The position numbers were made by a program, and so were the translations under genes. The notes below the pieces were generated by a model. That model was given only the letters and a program-made list of their open reading frames with translations, made no database searches and was not told the origin of the DNA. Of a stretch of DNA of 64,000 nt, positions 35,201 through 47,489 are shown in pieces. Source of the stretch: Cladochytrium replicatum. Taxonomy: Eukaryota; Chytridiomycota; Chytridiomycetes; Cladochytriales; Cladochytriaceae. Each line of letters begins with the position of its first letter. Position 1 is the first letter of the stretch. The stretch covers positions 186,001 to 250,000 of the forward strand of contig JAHLKD010000013.1 in the NCBI GenBank assembly GCA_025526935.1, in the 5' to 3' direction.

Positions 35201-38181
35201 ACGGGATCTTTCGAGCTCGTCAGCTTCGTGTTCAGCAATGAGCGTCTCGTGATCAGTAGCGAGTGCTTCATGATCCGCTGAGAGGGTTTCGTACGCATCC
35301 TTGAGAAGGAGTAATTCCGCTTCAAGGCTAGTGACTTTTTGGCCAGACTAAATCGCACAGTTTAGAAATTGTTGCAGCCCTTACTTCCAAACATCTTACG
35401 TTCTCATCGAGCCGTTTAAAGTTCATTTCCATCATCATCTTTTCAGCTTCAAGACCTGCAATTACCCCTTCTCGGTCCTGGATGACACGTTTCGCTTCCT
35501 CTACTGCCCTTCGAATCTCTTCACGTTCCTTTTTAGCTGCATCGAGTTCGTTTTTGATGTCCTCTGAAACTGCAGACTCACGATCCAGTGCATTCTGAAG
35601 ATCTCTCAGGCGGTTCCCAATGGCACTTCGTTCCTGCTCGATAGCACGCTCGATTTCGTCCTTCTCTGCTTCTTTGGTCGACAATACATCCCGGAGAGAG
35701 TTACATTCCTCCGACAATGCTGCAATACTTTGTTCGGCACCACCAAGCAGTCCCTGAAGTTCTGCTACTTCTGCCGACTTCTGCTTGAGCGCAGCGCCGA
35801 CGTCAGCCGCGTAGTTTTGCATCTGCTCTTTGAGTTGTTCTTGCTCCCTTTCGATCAATCCGGCAGTGTCCCCAATTCCATTTGGTACGTTTGGACGAGA
35901 CTCGAGGTCGGCAATGAGTGTATCTCGCTCATCGAGCAAGTCTTCCAGTTTCGCGATGTGTTCCTCCAGCTCGATCACCTTCTGCTCACCGTATGCCGCT
36001 CGATTTTTCGCATCGTCGCATTCCGCGATCAAGGCGTTCTGCTGGTTCTCTACCAACGCGACCAGTTCCGAGTATCGCTGCTCCAGTAACTCCGCAGCTG
36101 AACGAGCTTGCTCCACACTTTGACGCTCAACATCTACATCTGCCCTCAGAGACTGTTCCAAATCCAACAAGCGTTCGATTTCGGTATCCCGGTCGGCCAA
36201 GCTATTTTCGAGCTCCAGAGTGCTCTCCCTCAATTCTCGAACAGTTTCCGTCAACTCATCCCGCTGTCGATTAAGGTCCGAAACGGATGAAATTACTCCC
36301 TGATAGTTGATAGATTTGATTAGCTTGGACAGTTTTGAAGTTTCTGACAACTCTTACTTCTTTTTCAGCAAGAGCCGCTCTCGAAACAGATAAATCATGC
36401 TCAAGTTCTACGATTTTTGCGACGTCGTCAGCTTCGCGGGAGTTTTCAAGATCATCGATTCGAGCTTGCAACTCTCGCATGGTCTGCTCGGCACTTAGCT
36501 TAACACGAGAAAGCTGCTCATCTCGTTCTTCCAACGCCAGTCGTGTGTTTGAAAGCATCTCCTCCAGTTCTTCGACGTTTCTGCTAAGATTCTGCTCCGT
36601 GGACTTTGCTTGAAGTGTGTTCAGCTCGTGCTCAAGCTGAGAGTTTCGAAGCTCTGCGGCATTCTTAGCCAAGTTTACATCAGCTAGAGTTGTACTTTCT
36701 GCGGCTAACGCGATTTCAAGCTCTGTCACCTTCTGCTGAGATGACTCAAGCAGACCCAAAAGATTCTGCTTTTCGAAGGTTCCGTATTGTTCGCTCTCTT
36801 TCAAAGCCTTTTGTAGCTCCACTATTTGAGAATCATTCTTGCGAACCAATTCTTCCAGTTCAAGCACGCGTGCCTGGAGCTCCGGATTGTTGTCGTTGGA
36901 CACTAGGGCATCCTCCAACTCTTTGATGCGCAAATCCATTCGATCCTGGATAGCGCGCGCAGCTAGTTCTCCATCACGCTCACTGTCCATGACAGCACCC
37001 TCGAGTGTACTCACTCTTGAACGAAACTCTTCGCTTTCACTTTGTGCAATCCTCGTCGCTTCAAGAGCAGCAGCGAGGTCCCCCTCTAGCTCTGACACTT
37101 GCTCGTGAAGTGTGGTCACTTCAGACTTTGCAGCTTCAAGGGCGGACAACAGTTCACGGACGTGTTCTCTAAGCTCGGTGCGTTCGTCGGTCAGGTTCCG
37201 AAGTGTATCCAACAGCTGCTGCATATCTGTCTGATCATTTTCTTCTCCCTTGAGGCGCTGTGAGAGTAATTCGTTTTCGGCTTCGAGCTCTTCGATCCGC
37301 TGAAGAGGTTCGATTGAAATGAAAACTCGGCGAGTTTGGTCTCCGCTTCCGGAATCCGAATCCACTTGTTGCAGTTGAAGTTTTAGAGCACGATTCTCTT
37401 CCGTTAGAGTGGTGAGCGTGTCGATGAGCTTCTGCTGATCAGACCCGGTATAATCGTCGTCCACTGGGGCGGGAGGACGCGTCTCCAGCTCTTCGCGTAA
37501 AGACGCGTTCAGTATCTCCAGATTCTCTATTCTGAGCTCAAGCTGAGCAGCGCGCGATTCCTCGGAAGCAAGCATCGTTTGCAAGTGCGCTAGTGCGTGG
37601 AGGTCAGAAGTGAGATGCTGTCGCTGCTCCAATATTTGGGTAGAAACTGTAATGTGGTCATGGGAATGTGCCGGAGAAAGTCGCGGCGGTGGAGGTGACA
37701 GGGGATAGACGGATTGCGAGTGCGATGGTGGAGTAAAATCTGTGTAACCCGGCACATGAGACGGCACGTCCAAAACCTCCGCCATGGACTGGTCGGCAAC
37801 AATCGAAAGCTGTTCTGGAACCTGTGCATCGATTGTGATGGATGGTCTTGGTGGGTCGATCCCTAAATCCTGCACAGATTGCCGCCTCGATGCCACATCG
37901 ACGTTTGATTGAATCTGCGAATCGACATCCACGTTCGACGTGCTGGGGGAATAGGGAACGTCAAGAGACAGATTTGAACCTTGTAAAGAGAGGATTAGCG
38001 GGGTCGTTGAGGCTGATGGATGGCCCGATGAAACATTGGCGAGTTTTGATTGTTGGCGACCCTTCTGAAACTTCTGCAGCTTTCGCTTCGCCGACGCAAG
38101 TTTAAGCTCACGTGAGCGAGTCGCAGCAGGCGACAGGGGGCCAACGGAAGGCAATGACCCTGTGCCTTGATTCGAGCTCAT
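29227..38181 (-). CDS. Pericentrin/Pcp1-like giant coiled-coil protein with PACT domain
   Basis: Nine exons (descending): 38181-36358, 36299-35400, 35347-32902, 32847-31009, 30959-30895, 30842-30651, 30602-30433, 30373-30056, 30001-29227; phases agree, 2842 residues. The N terminus has a KLASAKRKLQKFQ motif like the KL.AGK.KL..F start of AKAP450/pericentrin, then more than 2000 residues of coiled coil. Near the C terminus lies a PACT-type centrosomal targeting domain: YLRAYVNRMLLWRADLQYQK, KYL-like core, GMGINPN, RFRTASLAVISIFRM and ILARIWQEV across the last intron. A Ser/Pro-rich tail follows. Such proteins anchor gamma-tubulin complexes at centrosomes or spindle pole bodies. Three introns end in AAG. 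Family assignment rests on the PACT domain. Confidence 0.88.
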
Positions 38182-38829
38182 CGTTGGTTGAAGTGTTTCT
38201 TCACAGGAGAACTAACATTCCAACGAAATGATGGGCACGTGTGGCGAAAGTTGAAATTTGTCGCTGCTTTACTTCTGAGATTCATTTATTGATGTATCCA
38301 GTGCAGTACTATGCTGGTCGGCTCTTAGTTAAAGTGTCGATACCTCAGCAAATGTGAGGAACCATGGCATCAATATTTGATCGAGGTACATCAACCATTA
38401 TTTTGGTGACAATTTTACAGTGGAGCAGGAAGGCCAAATCTTGAGACCGAATACACATTGTTCCAGACGAGCAACTCATTGTTCATTTTGGGCAACTCAA
38501 ACATGTTGATTGATGTTCGTCCCAAAAAAAGTTATCACAGAGGCAGTGCCTGTTTTAGGAAAACGTATTTGAAATCTCTTCAGGGCTTGTGACACAAATA
38601 GCCTCTCATCGTGATCGCACCTCGTCTCGGCAGCGCAATTGGCGCAATCATACACTTCAGACATGGCGAGGCAGCTGTCATCAACACTGTGCATCTTTGA
38701 AAAATGGCCCTAAAAATCTTTCTTTGCTTCAACCCCAGGCCAAAATTTTCCATCTCTCTTCTGGTTGACTAGTCCATGAGAACACCTTAAAAGACCCTTC
38801 ATTTTCAGTCCGACACCTGAGAAATCAAA

Positions 38830-40232
38830 ATGGGAAACGCTCTGAGCAGGCGAAACAAGGATCGGGATCGTCAGTCGCTCGACTACATCTATGACACAAA
38901 TTCTGCAGCAATGCAGAAATCCCCTTATAGTCCACCAAGTGTGCTAAGTGGAACTGGGAGCGGCGCATCCAGCAACGGCTCTGTCCCTCCACCTGACCCT
39001 TTGCTCAAGTACTTCTCACCAACCATGGTAGGCAATTGCGCAGCGAAAATCATTTTTACTTTGTTCTCACCAGATCTGAAAGCTTCCAAGTATAACGATC
39101 GGAACACGCCTCAGCATCCAGCAGTACTATCTCGTCAGATGGCTCTTCAAGAAAAACTTTGCCGGGATTTCTCCAAAATTTTTGGCGGGGAGGTGCAAAG
39201 TGCTTGAAGCAGGGTAAATTTAGCCGAGTGCTGGTTTAAGTGAGATATCACCTAAGTTTTCTTCCATAGCTCGTCGACGGGTATTTGGTTGGCTGAAATG
39301 GAACGAGACTTTCCGAATGGCCAGTACTATGCACTTGACCTACCTATGACCATGTGGCCCGACACCCAGTTCATGAATAACAGCAGAACACTGAACATTG
39401 TCGAAAGCAGCACTCTCAGCCAATTGCCTTGTAAGTTATTGTGATCTGTAATCAGGAGGAAAATCGTTTGATAATGTCTGATCTCTCGTATTAGTTCCTG
39501 ACAACTACTTTGACTACGGTAAGTCCAAACTTTGGACCACTTCGAGTAATTTTATATCACTTACGAGCATTCACAATGAAGTGCACGAACAAGCTCAGTT
39601 GTTCATCACACCGGAATCTATTTGGCCCCCCGTAATCGCCGAGCTTACTCGAGTTGTCAAACCTGGTGGATACATTGATCTTGTGGAGGTACTTGCCGGT
39701 TCGTTCATGAAATGGCAAGCAAATTGATTTTCATTTTCTAGCTTGATCCCCACCCGTCCACTTTCCCAACTCCGCTCATCTCAAATTTCCTCGACCGGCA
39801 CCTGGAGAAAATGCGGGCCGACGGTTTCTTCCTCCACGGAGGTGAAAATAGGCCTTTTTCTTCTGATTACTCCGCTGATCTCGTGAACAGCATCTCAGGT
39901 TGAAGCCATTCTCGAAGCTACTGGGCAGTTTGCTGACGTCCAAGTCGTGAGGCACACAGCACCAATCGGTTGGGATGGCCAGCACGGAATGCTTTGGCGT
40001 CAGCACATGAAAGAGGGTTTTACAATCATGCGGCCTCTTATGGGTCCCAGCACAACGCCCGATGGACGTATGCCCAGCGAATCGGAGTTTGATCGATTCC
40101 TTGATAGGTTTTTCGACGATTGCGCGATTCATCAGTGTTTCTGCAACGTGGTATGTTTATCGTTGTTTAGAAACATCCTTATTTTATTACTTATGCTGTG
40201 TACAGTACCGAATTTCTGCGCGAAAGCGTTAA
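38830..40232 (+). CDS. SAM-dependent methyltransferase, probably N-myristoylated (intact copy 1)
   Basis: Eight exons: 38830-39027, 39083-39213, 39270-39430, 39495-39518, 39582-39688, 39742-39841, 39891-40150, 40206-40232; phases agree, 335 residues. It starts MGNALSRR, a good N-myristoylation signal with basic residues, so it may sit on membranes. Class I methyltransferase motifs: VLEAGSSTGIWLAEM (SAM loop, split by intron 2), YYALDLP, NYFDYVHEQAQ, VVKPGGYIDLVE. It belongs to the fungal methyltransferase family that includes UMTA/LaeA-like proteins; the substrate is unknown. Exons 4 (24 nt) and 8 (27 nt) are very small. Introns 1 and 4 end in AAG; the decayed copies downstream have TAG at the matching places, which supports these borders. 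First of a three-copy tandem array. Confidence 0.85.
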
Positions 40233-40579
40233 TCTCCCTATTTCAGAATAGCATTTCACCTTTTTCTCATCTCTGTTCCATGGCCGTCTGCGTAGTAATT
40301 CAATTACTGTTGACCATTCAACAAAGACAATTGCATTTTTGCTCTGAAAACACTTTTCTTCGCCTTGACTCGGAACCGCCGAGAAAGATATTTAATGCAC
40401 CGAGCCACTGATGACTGTGATCTACTTGACGCTGCGCGATCTCATTTCCACAATGGCATGGTGGCACCAGCACGGTCCGAAATAAAAATTTTCTTGGGTC
40501 CGAAATGTGAAGTCCGTCTGTGCCCCCAAAAGATCACCGCTGTGATAAAAGTTGGAGATCAAACAACTCCTCTCCACAA

Positions 40580-41065
40580 CATGGGCCATATCCAAAACAG
40601 GCGCAAGAGCGAGGACTCGAACACGATCCCAGAACGTGCCTCTCGGCTCACGTCGCCGTGACGAATTGACAGCTTCAGCGCACATTTCAATCCCGCTGGC
40701 ATGGTGACGTATCCTCCCGACCTGTTGTTGATGTATTTTTCTCCCACGATGGTAAGAATCGAAGCGATCAAGCTTACTATGCGCTAAAGTTGAATTCTCG
40801 TCATAGTTACCATAACCATGGGAACAAAACTAACGATGCAGCAATACTATCTTACAAAAACTTTGACGACGAGTAGCTATACAGGGATACTCGCTCCAGT
40901 TTTGAAGCTGGGTTTAGGTATGGTATTGTAAGCAGGGTATGTTGCTCGAACGATCATCATATGCTTGTTAACCCCAAAAGCTCTTCAACTGGCATTTGGC
41001 TTGCAGAAATGGAGAGGGACTTTCCGAACGGACAGTATTGGGCAATTGAATTGCATCATTAGATC
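40580..41065 (+). pseudogene. Truncated methyltransferase copy 2
   Basis: Resembles the first three exons of the gene at 38830: an ATG at 40580 with NRRKSED, then PPDLLLMYFSPTM before a GTAAG donor near 40752, an exon with MQQYYLTKTL near 40840-40870, and SSTGIWLAEMERDFPNGQYW at 40982-41041. A stop (TGA near 40659) and a 4-bp deletion in the second exon break the frame. It ends abruptly after the SAM-loop exon and runs into copy 3. Confidence 0.75.
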
Positions 41066-41100
41066 GCAAGAGCTGGGAATCTGCTGCTCGGCTCACACAA

Positions 41101-42507
41101 TGGGCAACGCATTTAGCAGGCGGTGAAGCAATGGGGTTTATTCCAAACGACAAATTCCACCGATTAGCCCATCGTCTTCACTACGAAGTGATACGCACGA
41201 CTACGCCGGAGGGTATTCTAAGAGATCTGGCCCGGCCCACCAAGTGCAAGTGAACCGGGGAGTCCTGCATCTAGCGGTTTCGATGGAACTTCACCTCCCG
41301 ACCCGTTGCTCAGATACTTTGCGCCTGACCAGGTATAAAGGATCATCCAATCAAATTCTGGTTCATGTTGGTTTCCCCTGTCAAAGTCTCCGGAAAACTA
41401 CAATCAGAACGAAGCCCAGCATGCAGCACTATCTGGTCAAGGGCCTTTGTAAAGGCGCCTTTGCTGGGATTCCGCACTTGAATTTGGACGCGGGGGCAAA
41501 AGTGCTCGAGGCGGGTTATGTTTGAGCGAATGCTGGCAATTTGATAACCAATCCGCTGTCCAATAATTAAGGGGATCCACTGGCATTTGGCTCACCAAAT
41601 GGAAAGGGACTTCCCAAGCGGACAATACTGGATGATCGATCTGCCTGCGAACATGTGGCCGGATACACAGTTTCTTAACAACAGCAAGCGTTTGAATTTC
41701 GTGGAAAGCAGTTCACTCAACCAGTTTCCATGTAAGTGGGTTGCAGCCTCGATCCAATATCATTCTCACTTGGTCAACATCACTAGTATCGACAATTGCT
41801 TTGACTACGGTACGATTGCGCCGATTCGATAGTATGATCCCTTTTGTCGACTAATTTTGATTGGCCAAATTAATAGTTCACGAGCAAGCACAACTGTTCA
41901 TCACACCAGTCAAGCTGGCCACCAGTCATATCGGAGCTCACCCGTGCTTTTAAGCCTGGAGGGTACATTGATCTTGTGGATGTGAGATGATTTTGAATGC
42001 TTCACATTCATTCCGTTTGACCCCAACGTCGCAAACAGCTGGATCCCCATCCTTCCACCTCCCCAACACTTCTAGTGGCTAACTTCTTGAATGAGCAACT
42101 CGGAACAATGCGCGCTGGGGGATTTTTCCTCGTGGAGGTAAGCTTCCATCAAATCTGGCTTGTACAAATCTAACGTATGTGAACAGCGTCACAGGTCGAA
42201 GAACTGCTCGATGCAACAGGACAGTACACAGATGTCCAAGTGGTGAGCTACACAGCACCCATCGGCTGGGATGGTCAACATGGAGCTCTATGGCGGATAC
42301 ATATGAAAGCTACACTAATCATCTAAATACATCAGACGAACACATGCCCAGCGAGGAAGAGAACGATGCATTCCTCGAACAGTTCTTTGACAATTGTGCG
42401 GCTGCTCACTGTTTTGCCAATGTGGTAGGTCTCAATTACTGATTGACCATGCCATGCAAGTTCATTTTGTCTTTTTAAAGTTCCGGATTTCCACTCATAA
42501 GCAGTGA
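41101..42507 (+). pseudogene. Full-length but broken methyltransferase copy 3
   Basis: Begins MGNAFSRR like copy 1, then has TGA at codon 9 (41125-41127). All later exons can be matched, including KVLEAG (41499-41516), ERDFPSGQYWMIDLPANMWPD, VHEQAQLFIT, and a last exon FRISTHKQ ending at 42507. One base is missing before ERDFPSG, two bases after FITP, and one base near 42130. These independent lesions make it a pseudogene, while intron positions remain recognisable. Confidence 0.8.
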
Positions 42508-42692
42508 CCCTCAAGTTCAACGTTTTCTCCTTGCTTTTTGTTCTCTTTTCAACCTATTATTTTTCTGCTGTGCCTTTATACTACAAGGGACACTATAATG
42601 GGTGGGGTTAAATCACCTCAGTTCGAGTGTTGTGGTAGTTGTTGGCACTAATAGCACTAATACGGTTATAAGAAAAGGGAGTCATCCCTTAG

Positions 42693-43965
42693 CTAAGCTT
42701 CTCCGTGGGTCGCGATTTCGTACACCAGCAGAGCTATTGCACTCGGAGGTGCAGCCCGTACCAGTTGTGCACCGACTCCCGTATAGAACGGTCGAACGCC
42801 GTACTTCCTCACAATTCCTATGATCTCGCCGGCACCTGGATGATCAGATGCAGTCACACTGGCCATCTGCGTGAGAGGATATGTCACGAGATTATATCCT
42901 GCTCCACCAGCACATCCCGCAACAACAGTCGCGCATCCGTTCCAAAACCCCTTTGGCAAACCTCTGAGCCATCCGTTCGCGTCAGTTGCAGGCGTTAGTC
43001 CTGGTTTTGATGGAGCAGCGATATTTGAATCCGGTATGGTAGTAGCCATCCAAGTATCCACAGCCCCTCGCAATCCACGTCGAACGTTCTCGTATACACC
43101 GAAGAACAAACTGAAACCAATTGATTCCTTGACAATGATATGCGGCAGTCCACGGAGAAGCACAGCTCGTGTCCATGCTACTGGGTTCGCGTCCGTCGGA
43201 AACTGGGCCTTCAGATTTTCAAGTGCGTGCTTTACGAGACTGGTCTGCCGTCTTTGACTTGAAAGCTCATTCATGTCAACGTACCGCTGAATATTCTCGA
43301 GCGGTGTGGCAAGGAAGGATTGACTGACGCCAGCCGCAAAACCGGCAATGAAAGGGTGTTGCGGGCGGTACTCCGATTCGTCTGGTCCAGCTAGACGTTC
43401 GTACGTTGTTGAAAAGGTGTTGAACAGAACCGCTCCAACTGCGGCGTTTGCGAAGAGTAGCGGCAGCACATTTTTACCGAGAAGTCCGAACTAATTTTGA
43501 AAATGGAATTGATCCATTTCTTTTGATGAGAAACAAAATCCTTAATGGTGAAGGTCTGGGGGTTTTGGCTGGCACGCGCTTACCCCTTCCGTTTGGATTG
43601 TCTCCTTGACAAAGGTCATGTTCAGCTTCCTTCCTTCCTGTTCGGCGATAGTTCGCATCACCAACCATGGATTTACAGCAGCAGGGCGAAAAAACTTGAT
43701 AGGGTACTTGAATAACCTGAGAATCAACTTAACTTTTGAAAATATTAGGGGTTCATGTTTTTTCTACTTACCACTTTGCCAACCCTTTCAGTGCCGCTAC
43801 TCCAAGCAGTGCGCTTTTAATGGCTAAAGGTCGCACCACTCCTGCTACAAACCCTGGCCAGAGCTCTCTCCCTTCTTCTGATTCAATCTTCTCCGCATTC
43901 GTTTCTTCCATCTTCTGTTTGTGTGCTAAAGTTGCCCGTCTTCCCTCATCGCCAGTTGTTCCCAT
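42693..43965 (-). CDS. Mitochondrial carrier (SLC25-like) protein
   Basis: Exons 43965-43772, 43716-43584, 43490-42693; phases agree, 374 residues. The start chosen is the ATG at 43965 (MGTTGDEG). Carrier-type features: repeated hydrophobic helices, HPFIAGFAAGVSQSFLATPLE with the Px-acid turn of a carrier repeat, and YNLVTYPLTQM in the third repeat. The first repeat (PLAIKSALLGVAALKGLAKW, KYPIKFFRPAAVNPW) is divergent, so this is an atypical carrier; transported substrate not predictable. It would exchange metabolites across the inner mitochondrial membrane. Its start lies 38 bp from that of the divergent AMSH-type gene. Confidence 0.8.
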
Positions 43966-44003
43966 TTGCCCAGCGCCACACTGCCCGTCCCATCTCATCC
44001 TTG
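43966..44003. promoter_or_regulatory. 38-bp spacer between divergent start codons
   Basis: The carrier ATG (43965, minus) and AMSH-like ATG (44004, plus) are this close, so promoter elements and 5' UTRs must overlap the opposite gene, unless one true start lies further in. Confidence 0.4.
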
Positions 44004-46286
44004 ATGTCCCAACCACAAGGAGCGAACCCTCAAAGAAGGTTGGCGTTGGACGATATTTCGGGAAGAGCTTCTTTCTCTGACATTGGGCTGCCCTCGGGTC
44101 CGCGTGATTCAATTATTAGCTCTGCCGCTGTGGTCGGGACGCCACCACCAGTTCCCCGCGATCCTCCACTCAATCGCCCACGCTCTGTGCTACTGCATGA
44201 GATCAAGTCAATTGCAGAGTTAAATAAGCGATCGGACATTCGCTTGGATCCTACAAAGTCATTCAACATCTATGTGAGGTCCGAAACAATCTTCCGTTTG
44301 CCTTGAACATTTTCTCAGCGTCAATTCAGGTCTGCAGAGGCGTTATATAAGCAGGTCATTTGAGGGTCTCTTTTCCGCTTTCAGTTTTATTAACGCATCG
44401 CCATAGGCTGCAATGTATGAGAAGGAGAACGACAACATTACTGCGTACATGATGTATATGAAGGTTCGTGGGTGAGAGAGTTTCCATTCTGATGACTTAA
44501 CAATTCCATTTAGTTCAGCACGTAAGCTGAAGTTTACGTACGTGTTCGGTCGCACCGCTTAAACGTTAATTTGCAGGCTTGTTGTCCACGAATTGAGGAA
44601 ACATCCTGATTACAATAATCCGAAATCGCAAGCACAAAAGAAACAGCTGTCAGAGGTGTGCAATCTCTTACCAGCCTACGGACATTACTGATCTTCTTTG
44701 CTAGAAATGCAATCACGCTCTCTACGCACTTGAGACAATTAAACCCATGTTGGAAGCGCATTTCGCTGATCTAGAGCGTGCGCGACGTATTCGTGAAGCT
44801 CAGCGATCTCGAATTCCTGGGAATGACCATCAATACATTCGAGAAGTCCACTCGCAAGCAAGCAGCACGGGCTACACAGCTTCGTACTACAAAGCTCAAC
44901 CCCTCATTCCCGCTAGTTCAGATCAGGAAGCGCCATCATTGAGTCTAACGTCTTCGGCCCCTTTTCCGACAAGTTATGCATCTTCGACTGTATCTACTGT
45001 TATGGATGAGAATTGGTGGAAAGCAGACAGTCGTGCAGACAAGCCTGCTAGAACTGATTCGTTCAACCCACATCAAAGACCCTCCAGCGCGCAGGGATAT
45101 CATGCTCAGTCGGTACGTACATGAGTTCTGTCATTTTACCTGTACACTTATGGGTGTATTTGAAGTCACAGTCCCTGGATGGTTATCCTTCTCTTCAACC
45201 GCAGAATTCCAGCGCGGCGTTCTCGTACGCTTCAGCGTCACAGCAACCGCCGGAGATACCTCCCAAGGAACATTATATTAGATCTTCTTCGGACATTCGT
45301 CAGCATTTTCAAACCGGTGCTGTTCCATTCACCCCTGCCGCACCTCAGCAACCACTTTACTATTCACATCAACAAATTCCTCCTTCCTACGCTCAGCCGG
45401 CTCTTCCAGTTGCAAAACGAAACCAAATTCCTCCCCCGCTCCCACCAGGACGACCCAGCTCTGCTGGACCGCAGCTATCATCTCAATCTCCACCAGCTTT
45501 GAGACCTTCTTCTCCGGAAGCACCACCAAAGGTTCCTGATCGTCCAGCCACTGCGAAGGCAATGCTTGCAGCGTTCGACTCTTACGATGGTAAACTAGCA
45601 GCTGTTAGTTGTTAAAGATTCAACTAATGAGGGCACATCTAGATAGTCCGGCGTTTTCAGAGTCGGGCGAGCCTCTTCGTCCCGTCGAGGTCCCTGCCGA
45701 GCTTCTCAATCTGTTCCTACAAGTCGCCTCCAACAATACGTCTAATAACCTCGAAACATGTGGCATACTTTGCGGTCGTCTTTCAAATGATGTTTTGCGA
45801 GTTCTTACGCTCATTATTCCAAAGCAAACTGCAACTAGCGACTCCTGCAGTACCACCAACGAGGAAGAGTTGTTTGAATACCAGGATAAGCACGATCTCA
45901 TGACGATGGGGTGGATCCACACACATCCAACCCAAACGTGCTTTATGAGCTCTGTGGACTTGCACACACATTGTTCTTACCAGTAAGTCCGAAAGCTTAT
46001 TTCTTTACTATTTTCATACTGAAATGGTTATCTCAGGCTGATGCTCCCCGAGGCGATAGCTATCGTTCTTTCACCTCGACACAATCCCTCACACGGGGTT
46101 TTCCGTCTTACCGACCCACCTGGACTTGACACAATCACCAATTGTACGGAAAAGAATATGTTCCACCCGCACCCTGAGGGTTTGCAGCTGTACCGGAGTG
46201 CCGTATATCATGCTGGTCGGTCGGGCACTGGCCATGTTAGAGTGCTCTCGGGCACGGGTCTAATTAAGGTGGTCGATATGAGATGA
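44004..46286 (+). CDS. SST2: AMSH/Sst2-type K63-specific deubiquitinase (USP8-dimer + JAMM)
   Basis: Nine exons: 44004-44278, 44330-44354, 44407-44463, 44514-44521, 44577-44655, 44705-45112, 45172-45589, 45643-45982, 46037-46286; phases agree, 619 residues. The N-terminal part ([28 protein letters not shown]) is a USP8-dimer/MIT-like helical domain. A Pro-rich middle region follows. The C-terminal MPN+ domain has ETCGILCG, the JAMM zinc motif [18 protein letters not shown] and the family insert. The enzyme trims K63-linked ubiquitin chains at endosomes with ESCRT proteins. Exon 4 is an 8-nt microexon, forced by frame and homology. Donors of introns 1 and 2 (GTCCGA, GTCATT) are weak. Confidence 0.92.
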
Positions 46287-47489
46287 AATGGAAACATACT
46301 AGAGCGTATTGGTTGGCTGTACTTTGTCAAGTGGTGATATCAACTTGTCCATAGTTTCGCAAAATAAGGATCTGTGTCGATGAGTAAGTTCCAAGTTGAG
46401 CGATGTAAACTAAGGTTCGATCGCAACAGCAATATTTCAACTGAGCGGCCAGCGCGGCCCGCCAATGCATATCAAACTCTGTCGGGATGATCCATGATTG
46501 ATTGTCCAAGTCCAGGCTAGCCATTCCAGCTATGTTGATGTTCGATCTTGATTGGTTGACACATTCGTTATCCAGAGGAAATCAATCACAGGAGGATGAT
46601 GTTTGGAGGAGGTATGTCTTGGAAACGAAGATTGGTAGAACCCAATCAACTCATTGAAACTGCAAATCTAGCAAAGCAGTCAGAGAACTTTTCGAGTATT
46701 TTATTTTGTGCGAGGAGATACTTTCGTGGTCTTCCAAAAATAGGAAGTAATGCGTGATAGCGTTGAAATCCAAAACAATTATTCCGTTTTGACAAGGTGT
46801 CCTGAAATGCCCATGTAGATTGTATTCATCGCTGCTTGATGTTATAGTACTGCTGAAGAGCAAGCCGAGATCCGAATGTTATATCACGGAACTGTATCGG
46901 CTGGAGTTTGAATGCGATTGAAGCTCCTCTGAGCCATTGTTCTGGAAATTTACATTGAATGGATTGAAGTGAAGGAGTGGGTCATGTTGAGGGCTCAGGT
47001 TGGTGATTTGAAATGTGGGCACAAGGGTTGAATTGCTGGAGGCGTATCTCTTCCGCTGGCTGGGGCCTACATCCGTCTCATTCGGTTCCGTGACGTCACT
47101 GATGCGGAACGAAAAGAGGGACTTGGGCCTAACGGTACGCTGCCCGACTTGCTCGATAAACATCTTACCAAACCAACGAAGAGTGAAAACTGGCCATCCC
47201 CAAGTGGACACAACTCGCCGGTAATAGATCTCTGTTGAGAGATCAAAAAAGAGTCATATCTGGCAGGACTCATTCGAAGAGAAGATTAAGGCAAAACTTC
47301 TCAATGTCCCCATCCAAACAATACAAGAGAGTTCCGGTAGTTCCCGCAACCTTTGAAACAAATAGCAGATGTGCAACTCGAACAACCAATCTGAAAGCAA
47401 ACCTGATTCCTTCTTCGTACGGTTGGCAAATTTCGTGTGTGAACAAATCTTTTTAGGAAACAAGAATACATTTTTTTTGTATGACACTC
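46287..47489. other. Intergenic stretch, nothing recognised
   Basis: About 1.2 kb between the AMSH-like gene and the 3' end of RPL3. Only short frames without family features; presumably terminators of the two convergent genes. Confidence 0.5.
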
